A program made the translations under genes and the position numbers. A stretch of 64,000 nt of DNA. Origin: Coprinus comatus. Its lineage: Eukaryota; Basidiomycota; Agaricomycetes; Agaricales; Agaricaceae. Shown piece after piece: positions 25,041 to 37,420 of this stretch; the first letter of the stretch is position 1, and every line of letters starts with the position of its first letter. The stretch lies in NCBI GenBank assembly GCA_034638255.1, contig JAWPGT010000001.1, forward strand, positions 496,001 to 560,000. Direction: 5' to 3'. The notes beneath the pieces are model-generated. The model saw nothing but the letters and a program-made list of their open reading frames with translations. It did not search any database and was not told the origin of the DNA.

Positions 25041-26842
25041 ATGGCGGCACTACTACCAGATCTCTCTCCATCATCGAGTGCTACCTCTTCCGATGATGAG
25101 CATCCTTTTTTTTCTGCACTGTCGACTAGTGCATCTCCGTTCTATCTTGGCCAGCCGTCCGCAGCGGAGGACACGGTCGGAAGAATCAGGCTCGTATCAG
25201 AACCAGATATCTTTCGTTACCCTGAAGATGATAACGACCTTTATACCCAATCCCAAATTTACCCAGCGCCTCATTCAGGTATCATTAATCTAAAAATATT
25301 TTCTTCTACTTTCTCTTCCGAACGGCCTGGTCCGTTCAATGTGGGCTGCCTACCACCAAATCATCCCAAAGTTGCCGCAAACTTACATTCCGGGAGAAAA
25401 GTTCGCTTCCGGAGCGACTCTGACGCAGCAGTTCTTGATAAGAAGGTGCATAAACACAATCAACCATCCTCCATCAAGTTTCCGGATGCGTTGTCTGTAA
25501 GTATGGAGTTTCCTTTGACGGTGTCGTGTTCGTACCAACTCTTTGTTGCAGACCAATAGATCCCAACTCCATGGCCTACTTTCTCCCCACCCTCGCTCTA
25601 TTCCCAATGCCAACAAAATAGGTACGGAAGCCCTCATTTCTCTAGCCTGGACAGGCGAAATTGCTTCTCCGATTGTAACGTCGGGATACGTTCCTTCAAG
25701 CATTGGTCCTACGTACATGTGGCCCAAGGTCAAAATTGCCGATACTGAAGTGTCTAGTTCCCGGAGATTATCTTGGCCAATAGGGGGTCAACAAATTAGG
25801 AGTCAAGACAGTCACCAACTTGATCTGAATACGGAGAAGTGCACAAAACGGCAACGCTGGACTTTAGCAACCGCTATTGCAGATGAATATGTGACGGACG
25901 AAAAATTGGTAGAATTGCTCGAAGAATTGCGACTCCGAGGACTATGTTATCCCCAAAGCTCGACTTCGAGGTTCATGTCGGGTCCTCCAACCCCGGGTGA
26001 TGAATCACCCATGTTCACCTTGATAATCCGGATCCTCTGGACGAGGAAAACCTGCAACAGTCATCCGTCGCTGTATCAGACGATGTATTCAAGAATTGGC
26101 ATATTGCACGTCGAGCTCTCCTAGTGTGTCGGGAGTTTATTCGTACGGAACGTCATTATTTCTTGTCTCTGCATACCCTACTCCAAGGCGAGACTCAGTC
26201 AGAACCTCCTCTCCTAATGAAAAGTCGACTACCCGCTCTAATACGCTCCAGCAAATTCTTACTAGGGTTGATGGAAACGAATCCAAGCGCCTTTGGTGTT
26301 GCCTCGGCATTCCTTCAAGCTAGCGAAGAGCTGGAAAACGCACTTGTACAATGGTGTGAGGTAGTGGGAGAGTTTTTCACTTCCAAAGACACTATTGCCC
26401 GAAGATCCAGTAGTCCAGCAAGGCCGAACAAAGTTATGACTCCTACGGGAAATGCGGTCCTCACAAAGCGCGTTGGATCATGGGGCAAAAAAATGCACAC
26501 AAAAGGATCCTTAGCATTGATGATATAACATCCATAGTTACTCGGTCTTCCAAAAACAAGGGAGGATATAAACCAACTGTTAGGGATCTAGCAATTCTAC
26601 CCACACAACGGATTGCTCGTTATGTCCTGCTCTTGAAAGGTACATTTAAATGGGTCTTTTATAAATCAAAATACTGATAGAATCGTTCAGATTTGTCAGT
26701 AAATATACCAGCTTCTCTGGACATCAAGATTCATTCAACCATTGAAAAAGCCGCTGAAGTTGCGGTCAAGCTGGCTCAGAAAGCAGACAGGGCTCAAGAC
26801 CATGCTTCTTTCCGCATGACATCTAATTTGTTCAAGGAATAG
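25041..26842 (+). CDS. DH-domain Rho guanine nucleotide exchange factor, with two apparent frameshifts
   Basis: Would activate a Rho/Cdc42 GTPase. The N-terminus (MAALLPDLSPSSSATSS) is about 330 residues and disordered. The Dbl-homology domain begins at 'HIARRALLVCREFIRTERHY' and continues with a region rich in hydrophobic helices, 'KRVGSWGKK', 'GGYKPTVRDLAILPTQRIAR' (the conserved CR3 helix, 'PTQR') and 'YVLLLKDLSVNIPASLD', ending HASFRMTSNLFKE. No PH domain follows. The frame drops by one base between about 26000 and 26030 and again at the A7 run near 26487. No intron restores the second one; an 83-nt intron could explain the first at the cost of about 25 residues. Either assembly indels or a damaged gene. 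Confidence 0.75.
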
Positions 26843-27294
26843 TAACGTATAGTGCTAGTGATTCCTCAGTAGTTACAATTTGAGTTTCATTGTACTTCCT
26901 GACCAATGTATACTATCTAATTATGCTGCCTGTCAAAAGATTCCCCATTCTAGATTATTTTCTATGTACGTTTCGGATTCGGATTCAGATTGTATTTTTT
27001 TACACATATAAACGAAGCATGCCATCTATTTATGTAACATTGTTTACCATTCGTCTTGTGGTCTCCCAGAGGCCAATTGGATTCAACCGCTCCTAAAGGC
27101 CTTATTAATCTCCATATGCAACTCATCGGCGATTTCAGAGGTGCTTTCTCGGAGACTATGTCCTCTAAAAGCGATCTAGACAAAAGAACACCTGAGCGTT
27201 GACGTTGGGAATCTCTATTTAACGAGGGGGATGGGAGATGGCCATATAGTAAAACTGTTTCTTCTCTCCTCTCAGACCACACCCGTGCTTGAAA
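26843..27294. other. Intergenic, RhoGEF 3' end and monooxygenase promoter
   Basis: 452 bp with only short shadow frames. AT-rich in the first half. No repeat or RNA gene seen. Confidence 0.5.
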
Positions 27295-30004
27295 ATGTCA
27301 AATTCAACCCAGTATCATCTAGGCGACTTTTGTGTGGATGAACCACGTCCTATGAAAGTTGTGGTTATTGGTGCTGGATACTCTGGTACATCTTGAACCT
27401 CCCGCCTACTTTATTTTATGGTTGACTGCTTTCAACTATCGTGTTGTTGATAACTTTAGGTATAATCGCTGGTATACGGTAAGGAAGGACTGTACACTTT
27501 CAAGAGTCAAGCCGGGAAAAATGATTAACCATAAATACCCAGACTACGTCAAAAAGTCAAGAACATTGATCTCGCAATTTACGATGCTAATAATGGCGTC
27601 GGTGGCACTTGGATAACAAACAAGTATCCTGTAAGAAGACTTTTCCACGAAGAACTATCACATACCAATTGTTTTTATTCCTAACCGCACGCCAAATATT
27701 GATCTTCATAGGGACTTGCTTGTGATATTCCTTCACACTCTGTGAGAGTGATATTATACACATGTACAGGGAGAAACTCATACAGATTTTCCCATTGACA
27801 GTATCAACTTACATTTGAGAATTATGTGAGTGGGTGTTAGATTTGGTATAGTGCCTAATGAACCTATTTGAGCAGAAACAATGGTCATCATTCTATGCAA
27901 CGGGACCAGAAATACGCCGTTACCTTGAAAGAGTAGTAGAGAAATGGAAGTTAGGACCAATTATCAAGTTACAACACCGTGTACTTAAGGCTCGTTACAA
28001 TGAAGACACCGGAAAATGGCATTTAATAATCAGTCGACCAATCCCTGGAAAGGAAACCGAAACCGAAGAGATTGAAGATACCGCCGATGTGCTATTCTGT
28101 GGAACTGGTAGTTTGAGCCGCTGGACTTGGCCTGATATACAAGGATGTGAAGATTTCCAAGGAGAACTTATTCATAGCGCAGATTGGAAGACTAAGGATG
28201 GAGAAGGACCACTGTGGCAAGATACCATCAAATCTTGGAAGGAAAAGCGAGTGGGAGTCATTGGAGTGGTATGCCCCATTTTGAACAAAACTAATGCCCT
28301 TTCACTGATTTGTTGGTCCACGCTGAAATATCCCAGGGATCTTCGGCTTTGCAAATAGTTCCGAGTATCCAACCACATGTCAAGCATTTATACAATTATG
28401 TTCGAGGGAAGACATGGATCTCGGCGACTTTTCTAAAGGATAAATTGTTACAAAAGACAGACGGAGAAGACGTATCAAATTGTTAGCGTTTTCTCACAGA
28501 AGGGGTAAATGGTATTGCTGACCTAAGGCTTTTTTGGACTAGATAAATACACTGAAAACGATTGGAGGACCTTTGAAGAAGATGAATACTACCAGGCCTA
28601 TCGCAAAAGTTTGGAAAACAGCTTGAATGTTTGTTAATGGTTTATACAAATAGAATAAAGTATATAAAAACGCTAACATTTCTATGACCGCAGGCAGCCC
28701 ATCTTATTACCCTCATTGACAGTCCTTTGCAAAAATTAGCTCGGGAAGAATTTAAAAATGACATGATCAACCGTTTGGCTAAAAAGCCTTGGATAGCGGA
28801 TTACCGTAAGCTTACAATTCATATCCCTCAGCATTGACGTTTTTAACTTACTTAAATACTAGTCATTCCTGATTTTGCAGTAGCCTGTCGTCGATTGACG
28901 CCTGGACCTGGTTATCTAGAAGCATTGTGCGAGGATAACGTGAATTCCTTCCTATCTTTTAAAACAAGGCTTACTACAATCTGACATTCACTCCTAGTGC
29001 GATTTCATCGCTACTGAGATTAAACAAATCACACCGGCTGGCATAGAAACAGTCGATGGAAAACACGAAGAGCTCGATATCATAATCTGTGCGACAGGTA
29101 ACACAGGCATCTTCCATACTATTGAAGCCAGGCTAAATCATTATTATCGTTATTATTAAGGTTATGATACTTCAGGAAAAGTTGGTTTCCCGATAATTGG
29201 TCGAAATGGTGTAGATCTCTCGGACAAATACACACCATACCCAAGGACATATCTCAGCTTAACGACAGACGGATTCCCAAACTTTTTCCGAGTCTATGGA
29301 CCTAATTCCGCAGTGGGCGCAGGATCTTTATTGCTGGTGATAGAACGGCAGGTGGATTATGCCGTTAAAGCTGTACTTAAGATGCAACGAGAATATCTGA
29401 AAAGTATGGAGCCTAAGGTAGAGGCTGTGGATGATTTCGACCATTACCTGGAGGTAAGGTTTTACGTATTTGCTATCATTATCATTGTCCTGTCCCGTTA
29501 GAGTATTTTACTGATATCATTTACATCTAGAGTTACTTCACCAAGGTTAGAATCCAAGGTTTATGTCAAACAAGAATTCCTATCTCAGATATTCTTCTAG
29601 ACTGTTTTTGGTCAGAAATGTAGGTCATGGTACAAGGTTGGAAAGGCCGAAGAAGGGCGAATTGTAGGCCTTTGGCCAGGTAGGGATCATCCCTGATATC
29701 GAAGCGTATATATCTACAACCCCTTAAAGGTTCACCTTTACACGCGGCTAAAACTCTTGAACATCCTCGTTGGGAAGACTATAACTATGAACAGTTAGTT
29801 ACGGATAAGGATATATATACCAACAACCGTTTCTATTTCCTTGGTGATGGTAGCACTATGGCTGACAAGGATCCAGATGAAGATAGTATGTGACTTCTAG
29901 CTTCTCATTTAGTGTTTCGGTTTCAAAGTGTTAAGTAACCGCAACCGCTTTTTGTAGGAGCTTGGTACCTCTTACCCGAGAATATCGACTATCCTCCAGG
30001 TTAG
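27295..30004 (+). CDS. FAD-dependent Baeyer-Villiger-type monooxygenase
   Basis: Flavin/NADPH oxygenase that inserts oxygen next to a carbonyl or oxidises N/S. Start MSNSTQYHLGDFCVDEPRP leads to KVVVIGAGYSGIIAGIR (FAD GxGxxG). After an intron comes 'NIDLAIYDANNGVGGTWITN' with KYPGLACDIPSHS, the family block. The Baeyer-Villiger/FMO fingerprint F-x-G-x(3)-H-x(3)-W is present as FQGELIHSADW. The second nucleotide-binding site begins at 'KRVGVIGVGSSALQI', reached by splicing. The C-terminal region has 'FPNFFRVYGPNS' and ends with NIDYPPG. It has about ten introns of 50-75 nt. Substrate unknown. No cytochrome P450, polyketide synthase or peptide synthetase gene lies near it, so it is not visibly part of a metabolite cluster. 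Confidence 0.85.
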
Positions 30005-30200
30005 TAGCCCCGTTTACAACGAGATACTGATGTCGCAGCCCTAAACACCACACTACATCAGTGCCACAATGATATACCCTTTCATTTAGTCCAGGCATTG
30101 TAGGGACTTGTAATGCACGCACATACACTTGTTTTTGTTTGGGAATTGAAGAAATTTTAATCCAATAAATAATCCAAACATATAATAAAACGAGCTACAA

Positions 30201-33163
30201 TTAAATCATTCCTTCTCGTTGAGCGACTGCAGGTTTAGGCATCGGAGGAATAGATGTGCTACTTCCCATCTGACTACCAGGCCTATTGGTTGATCGGGGA
30301 GGCAGGGGCGCTGGAATAGGACTATTTCGGATAGATCTTGCTCTTATACTCCCGCCAGCACTACTCGTCTCCCAGTCTCTTTCCCGATCCCGATCGGCAT
30401 CTACAAAGTTGCGTTCTCTAACAGACCCAAATGCGTTTCTAGAACCAGGAGTCAACGGGGGAGACCTTGTTCTCCGAGGAGATGAGCCTAGAGCCACAGG
30501 GGTGCTTGACAAAACGGCATTTGCTGATAAAGGTACAGGCGGTAATAGGGAAGGACTGGAAAAATTGGGTGTGGCAGAAACAGGGGTACGATTACGAATT
30601 GGGTATGCAGGTGAAGGAGGGTATACAGATGCAGATGAGAGCGGCGAAAACACTTCAGTTGATGGAGGTGTTTCGCTCCTAGGTTTATCAAATTGGTTGT
30701 CTCTGAAAGACGAAGGAGGTGCTGGAGAGCGACGTCGATTGGGAGGAGGAGGAGCCGAAAGGGTAGGAGGTGCAGGTGCAGGAGGCAGTTTAGGACTTTG
30801 AGTAGAAATTATGTCGGATTTAGGTGCAGGCTGGTTCTGTAATTGTGAGGAATCAAGTTGTTTAGCGAGAGACGCCAAGTCCCCGTGTCGAGATGTTCTA
30901 TGTGCGGCCAATGAGAAGCTTGTGGCTCCGGTGTCGACCTCTTTAGGCTTCTCGACAAGTAGCTGGTCCAAGAGATGTCGGAAATCCATGCCATGCTCCT
31001 GAAGGAGCTAAGGTAATATGAGCAGCGTATTATAATTTTACATGTGGGAAACTCACTTTGCGACTCTCTATCTGAGCAATTGCAGTAGCATCCTGGACTA
31101 CAGCAGTCTTAACATCCTTTGTAAATACTTGTTTCCTAAACATCTCTGCATAAACCTTGAGCTGTTCCTGTGCACAAACCACGAAAGCTGCTGGGGGGTT
31201 GGCTGGGATTATACAATAAGCCAAGCATAAGGCTTACCACTAGCAGACTCGTTTTCTTTGAAGCTTGCCAGATACCAGTCGGAAGTGTGTTTGATTCCGG
31301 TGAACCACACAACACTCAGCTCCCCTACGTAAGAGCTGACGTCGCCTTCAAATCGTATTCTCCTCATTAATGTTGTGATAACATTCGTGCGCATCTCTAG
31401 AAATGCCTTTCGAGCGGCAGAACGAGATTTTAATCGAATAAGGAGAGATATAAGGGTGACGCAGGCAGACTTTCTGTTGGATGATAGAGATAAAGAAGCC
31501 AAGAGCGATGATGTTAATTGTGTGGTTAGTTGAGGGAGTTTGGATTGAAGGAGTGGTATTGTAGTAAGGCGAGATTGTCCTGGACGAGAGTCAGCATAAA
31601 ATATATGCGTGTTAGATTGGATAAGAAATTACCCTGCTCGACTAGCTCGACTGCTTTCGTCCATTCACGAAGTGCAATCGCAACTGTTAACTCATCTGAC
31701 CACTCTCCTACCCAACGAGTGTCTTTTTCTGCTTTTGCCTTTGCACCATCATCACTATTGGCCCCTGGAAAGTCTCCACCTCTTTTGGCAAGATCAGCCA
31801 ACCATTCTGGCATAGGAGGGGGTACAGCAGAGTTGTTCTTCAAGACGATTAGCATATATTAGAGCAAAACAAGTGCGTGGACGAACATCACCCCCATGCC
31901 ACATGCTTTTGCGACGCTCATGTTCCCCTTCACGTTCTTTTCTCTTCTTCGCAGCCAACTCATCCGCAACTTGCCTGAACTGGATCAACAACGCTTTCTT
32001 ATCGGCGGGCGTTTCTGTTCGGTATACATGTGTTTCCTTTCCTTGTCGAATCTTGAAGACATTTGTCATATCTGTGAAATTCAGTGAGACTGAGCGTATG
32101 TATCTGTAGGGTGATACATACTGGGTGAATCCTTGGTATCAAGGACCAGCATATCATTTAAGGACCAGCATCTTTCGGCAACAAGCTTGCCTTCGTTCAC
32201 TGTGGAACCGTCACCTCCGCCACCTGCATTTCTCCTTCTTCTCCTAGCAAGCAAGACAGCATCGTCGAGAATGACAAATTTGACCTTGCCGATGACCTTG
32301 TAGGTAGCAGCATTAAGGCTGTATACGCCGTCCATTTCACCCACAACGTGCCGTCCTGGGGTAGTAGGAACAAACTTTGCGGCTCCTTCGATAGAGGAAT
32401 GCAACTCTTGCATTTGATTGAAATAGAGGATACGAAGGTCGGCAACAGAGGAGCGTTTATAGATAGAGAGAGTGCCCGTGGAAGCAGATGTAGGGTCGGG
32501 TACATGCAATACAGATGGCATTGATTTGTACTCTGAGAGGAGGTCCTTGAGCTCGAGCATCTCGTTATCAAGGACTGAGATTTCCTTTGAAATGAGGACG
32601 AATTCGGCATAGCTGCGGTTTGGGTGAGATACATGACAGAGAGGAGGGGGAAAGGGCATACTTCTTGAAGACGGAGCGCTGGAGATCTGAGGCAGTATCG
32701 TTCTTGGCTGTACGGAGAGAGGACTGGAGGGATCTAAGCTCGGCTTCTGTTGAGTTTGCAAGCTTTAGTTTGAGGACTAGAGAAAGATAAGCGAGGTGGT
32801 TGGCAAGGTAGAGGGCTGTTGCCTACAAGCGTCTGGGTCGAATGATTCTGAGCTAAGGAGTTTCTTGTCCTCTGGAGCAATTGTGCCATCGTACGGGTTC
32901 CTGTCTCTAAGGTCTTCGTCCTGGCGAGGCTGAGTCGTGGAGCGGAAGGAAGAGGGCTGGTGTGGGATTGGGATGTGTGGGATTGGAGGGATTAGGGAGA
33001 GCTCTGTGGGGGAGGATATGTCTGCATAACGCATGGACATGCGCTTCTTGATTTTGTCATCGACGCGGGACTTGCGAGCATCGCGGTTTGTGAGCTTTGA
33101 GAGCTTTGAGGGCGAGCGTTGGGGCTGCTTGGATGGACGGCGAGTGCGGAGGGAAGAGTCCAT
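30201..33163 (-). CDS. EXO84: Exocyst complex component Exo84
   Basis: Subunit of the octameric exocyst that tethers secretory vesicles to the plasma membrane at growth sites. Start MDSSLRTRRPSKQPQ (basic, Ser-rich). Then 'MSMRYADISSPTELS', 'SESFDPDA', and the N-terminal coiled coil with the Exo84 hallmark 'SVFKKYAEFVLISKEISVLDN' and EMLELKDLLSEYKSMP. A PH-like domain follows (KVKFVILDDAVLLARRRRR...CWSLNDMLVLD...NVFKIRQGKETHVYRTET), then the helical cullin-like part (WVGEWSDELTVAIALREWTKAVELVEQG). The C-terminal 260 residues from MDFRHLLDQLLVEKPKEVD are disordered and Pro/Ser-rich, longer than in yeast. About seven introns. Its start codon is only 41 bp from that of the Skt5-like gene. Confidence 0.93.
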
Positions 33164-33204
33164 TGGTAAGAAACGTGACTTGCTCTCTTCTCCTCCTACC
33201 ACTC
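33164..33204. promoter_or_regulatory. 41-bp divergent start-to-start gap, EXO84 and Skt5-like gene
   Basis: The two start codons (33161-33163 minus, 33205-33207 plus) are separated by 41 bp. Transcripts must begin inside this gap with almost no leader, or overlap the other gene's coding region. The sequence is pyrimidine-rich on the + strand (ctctcttctcctcctacc). Confidence 0.7.
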
Positions 33205-34791
33205 ATGGAGGCACCCATTGCTCCAGCCTCTTGGCATCCTCAGCCCTGGGACACCACAAACAACCAAGACGACTACTCCCCACCGTCTCTCGACAACCCC
33301 GCTGTCCCAGACGACGACAACGACGACTTCTTTACCGCAAACCCCTCAAACAGCCAGCCCACCCTCCACACCTCCTACCCTGCAAATCTCCAGCCAGACT
33401 CATTCCAGCCTTCCTTCAACAGAGCTAGTTCAATCACTACACACTCAATCCGTGCTCCGTCTCCTCCTCCAAACGGCCCCATCCTAGATCACTCACATCT
33501 CCGTCCCGGAAAGCAGGCAGCCCTCCTCTCACATGAACGGACTCTTGAGCTCTACCGTGCCAATGCAAAAAAGACTCAGGACCCAGACCTCCAGTTTGAG
33601 TTTGCCGTCTTCATGATTGATGCTTCCAAGTCGCTCCCCATCCCACCTAATACTCCGGGAAATCTCATCCAGGTAGAAAAGGCTCTAGAAAAGCGCGAGG
33701 ATCTTATTCGAGAGGCCACGTCTCTGCTCAAACGTCTTGCAGACAGGGGCCATCCAGCAAGCCAATACTTTCTTGCTGATTGCTATGCAAACGGTATTGG
33801 AACCGGCAAGGGAAAGCAAGACTTTGATCGCGCATACCCCCTTTTTGTCCTTGCTGCAAAACATGGTCACCCAGACGCTGCTTATCGTGCTGGAACGTGC
33901 TGTGAAAACGGCTGGGGATGTCGCAGAGAGTCTCCTAAAGCTCTCCAATTCTTCCGCAAAGCAGCCGCTGCACTTCATCCTGGTGCTATGTACCGCCTTG
34001 GAATAGCCGAACTTAATGGCGAACTTGGTCTCTCCAAGAGCCCCAAGGAAGGTGTCAAGTGGCTCAAAAGGAGTGCAGAACAGGCAACTGCAGAGTTCCC
34101 ACATGCTTTACACGAGTTGGCTTTGTTGCATGAACGCGGAATCAACAACGTCGTTTTCGTCGACTATGAATATGCTACAGAACTACTTGCTCAAGCCGCA
34201 GAACTCGGCTATGCTCCCAGTGCCTATCGGCTAGGAGAGTGCTATGAGTATGGCAAAATGGGGTGTCCTCAAGATCCCGCCCTTTCCATCCACTATTACG
34301 TATGTATTTCGGCTGTCCTTTGCTTCTTCTTTAACCTTTCGGTTAGAATATCGCCGCACAACAAAACCATCGCGATGCATGTTTTGCACTTACAGCATGG
34401 TATCTTGTTGGTTCTCCTGGTGTTCTTCCGCAGTCAGATACAGAGGCTTTCCTTTGGGCTCAGAAAGCTGCAGAGGCGGGTTTGGCAAAAGCCATGTACG
34501 CTTGTGGATACTTCCTGGAAGTAGGGATTGGAACGGCGGCCAACATGCAAGAGTACGTCACATGTTTCTTGTCCATCAATATTCTCCAACTCCAACTTCA
34601 TATTTAGAGCCATGTCATATTACAAACGTGCGGCTGAGAAAGGGGACAAACGTGCCGCGCAACGATTAAAGAACTCGCAAGGCGGACCTATGCACCAACC
34701 TGGCGGACCTGGGTCTGTACTCCATCGTGGACAAGGAGACGACATAGGCAAGAATGGTAAGGACAAGGATAAAGATTGTGTGATTATGTAG
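33205..34791 (+). CDS. Skt5/Chs4-like Sel1-repeat protein with CaaX box, chitin synthase activator
   Basis: Probably recruits or activates chitin synthase at the membrane. MEAPIAPASWHPQPW starts a disordered N-terminus of about 130 residues. Then come Sel1/TPR-like repeats with 'A..L..A.LG...A.Y.LG..Y..G' spacing: PASQYFLADCYANGIGTGKG, AAYRAGTCCENGWGC, GAMYRLGIAELNG, PHALHELALLHERG, SAYRLGECYEYGKMGCPQD, DACFALTAWYLVGSPGVLPQ, KAMYACGYFLEVGIGT, and SYYKRAAEKGDKRAAQRL. Two introns (after SIHYY and after NMQE). The protein ends DKDKDCVIM: CVIM is a CaaX farnesylation signal, as in yeast Chs4/Skt5. About 490 residues. The Sel1 array plus CaaX makes the call strong; basidiomycetes may have several paralogues. 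Confidence 0.88.
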
Positions 34792-35561
34792 AGATGTTGC
34801 GATGAACATATCCATATCATGGCATTCGACATTGGAAAGGGGCGCACGATTATCAGAGATAGCCACGATTCAGGACATTCTGGATATAGCGGTGTATCTA
34901 GATGCTAACCAAACACACAGAGCTGTTATGGTTGTGCATTTTCCATGGTCTTAATTTCCCCACCTAGAGTTTTCTCCCGGATTGTATTTATCTTCTTTTC
35001 CCATCTGTATGTTTATTCCCCTCGCTCTCTCTCTCTACTACCAGATACCTCCCAGGCTCTTTACTTGACCATAGTACATTTCTTTTTCTTTTTCTTTACT
35101 TTAGCATATGCATTACACCGTTACGGGCTTCACATATACACATAAGTACTCAGCGCTTGGTCTTATTTCCCAGTGTATTGACGTAATGATCTTATTTATC
35201 GGTACTTAATACTTAGGCAGTGTTCATTTCATCATTACATTACGTTACCCACAGATTATTATCTATTCCACGTGTCTAATCCTAAGTATATTTAAACGTT
35301 GATTGGTAATGAAGGTTGGGTCTTGTATCGCCGAGGAAGCTTGAGCAGATGTACGTGTAAAGGTCCACAAGAATATCCGTATGTGTAACAAAACTCAGTC
35401 ATACTGGGAAGTACATTAAGCATTGAGATATTTTTGAAACAATTACGAAAATGACAACGCAATACAGTGCAATACACACCTGAACCATGCACGCAACATC
35501 ATGGTAGTAACAAGGATGCTGGTCCTAGTACTATCAGTTCAGGTTCATGGTCAATCATGTG
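34792..35561. other. Convergent intergenic stretch with polypyrimidine tracts
   Basis: 770 bp between the stop codons of the Skt5-like gene and the TatD gene. A CT-repeat (ctctctctctct) lies near 35020-35037 and a T-rich tract near 35079-35100. No coding region or RNA gene seen. Both 3' UTRs should lie here. Confidence 0.5.
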
Positions 35562-37076
35562 TCAGGCAACTTCCTGTAGCCCGAATAGCTCAATGGTGTT
35601 CTTATAAGCCTTCTGAACAATCTTCCAAAATGGAATTTCCTCAGCTTTCTCTCCCTTTTCTAAAGCTTCTTCATATTCTTGTCGATGTAAACAATAAATG
35701 ACCCATGCAACGCCACCAACTGCACAAGGTTCATTGCGACCCTTCACTGGTGAACCCGTTCTGAATCGGTCAGGTTGTGTTGCTGTGGGGAAAAATACTG
35801 TTCGGTAACTATCTGGAAGGTTCAAGATGTGATTTCTTGAGGCGTGAGTTGATGTTAGCGAACACCAAGGAGCATCTGGATATCTAATCAGATTCACAAA
35901 TCACTTGCTTGAGTATAAATTTGTGCACTTGCCAGTTTCAAACATTATCCACCGAGGTAAAATTGACCGTGCGGCCTCCAAATTTTCTGCCGTTTTCAAA
36001 GAACACCCGTTGAGACTGATTTAAAGGGTTACCGGTTAACCTCCAAACTGCGTATGTAATAATTAATCAATGAGGAACGAACCTAATATGAAAACCCATA
36101 CTCATCTATTCCTTGGTGAGTAAAATGAAGTGTCGATCATTTAATCTACGCACATATTCTTGTGCTTCTTCAATGGAACCAGTAAAACTGTGAACAACGC
36201 CTCCTGCACCACCGGTATCACGACCCCCATTTGTGCCAAATCCTTCTTCTGTAAGAATTTGAACCAAGTCCACATGTGCCGCTCGTGAATGAAGAAATAA
36301 TGGTAGATGATATTTCCTCGCTAGGGATAATTGCATCCGGAAATATTTTTGCTGGATATCTTTAGGAGCATGGTGGGTACGATCGTAGTCTATTTATACG
36401 AAGCTAATATAGTGAGTCTGCAATAATCATAAAAGGTGATGAGTAGCGTACCCAATCCCAATTCACCGAGCGCCACTACTCTTCCTGGACCCTCAAGATT
36501 ATTGGAGATAATATCTTCGAGAGCTTTTATGTATCCTTCAGGTCCTTGTTTGTGTTTTTCAAAGTCGGTTGTGCGAGTGGGATGACAGCCTACAGTAGCG
36601 TAAAAAGCTGAACATATTTTATTTTCGTTTCAAATGTCCTTTACCATCAGAATTTGAACTGACCATGATCTTTTGCTAATTGCACAGCATGAAATGATTC
36701 CCGAAGGCTTGTACCAGTTATGATCATTGATTTGACGCCTGCATTCCGAGCTCGTTTCTTCATTTCTTCAAAGTCATCTATTGAGTGCAGTTGTGATATC
36801 CAAAGAAAGGCCTCTCAAATTGATTACCATACCATTGTGTTTACTCTTTCCGTGGTATATACCTCTAAAGACAGGATCGGTAAGGTTGACTGAAGAGAGG
36901 AATGAGTTTCTAGAGAGATGAAATACGGAATATCTCTACCCGCAATATCTATTGTTGTAGTCTTTAGAAGACTAATTCAACTTTTGTAATTGGCAAATGA
37001 ACTGACCAATGAAACGGAGGCGTTGGAGAGCGATCGGATTGTTTGCACTTGTGTTCGGGACGACGGTGACAGGCAT
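35562..37076 (-). CDS. TatD-family deoxyribonuclease
   Basis: Metal-dependent hydrolase with DNase activity, linked to oxidative DNA damage repair and apoptosis-like DNA breakdown. Begins MPVTVVPNTSANNPIALQRL then, after an intron, DIGVNLTDPVFRGIYHGK, the TatD opening (yeast and animal forms share 'DIG.NLTD'). Then 'MIITGTSLRESFHAVQLAKD', CHPTRT, 'ALGELGLDYDR' (metal Glu), 'YFRMQLSLARKYHLPLFLHSRAAH' (metal His), 'VVHSFTGSIEEAQEYV', 'YGFSINGCSLKT' and 'ETDAPWC' (last metal Asp). A C-terminal helix (NTIELFGL) is typical. Several introns join these. The catalytic set looks complete. It shares a divergent 344-bp promoter with the thiolase gene. Confidence 0.9.
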
Positions 37077-37420
37077 TAGTAGAGGACAAGAATGGAAAAC
37101 ACTGATCGGAGAAACAATATCTTCACTCCTATTCTGGATTTGATCGCACTTTTATCAGTGCCCGCATAGACTAAGTATATACCTTTCTCATCTTCTAACC
37201 TTTGTAGCTGTATAGATAATGCTGCTGGTAATGCTAGTAAATAAGTACCGCGCGCTCCGAGCAGTTCCTATCCACAGGTATGTAGCTGCAGGAAGTAAGT
37301 GATATCACAAGTTACAACCCCACGCGGGAAATGTGATTACCGGCCGGGTCTACAAAAGTATATGATGTTTACAAGTCTCTCAACTCGGGATCTCTTGATA
37401 CTCTGAACATCACACACATA
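37077..37420. promoter_or_regulatory. Divergent TatD/thiolase promoter region
   Basis: 344 bp between two start codons. Holds an 8-bp palindrome CCGGCCGG at 37340-37347 and GC-rich patches on an AT-rich background. Regulation by fatty acids is possible given the thiolase, but no known site is claimed. Confidence 0.4.
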
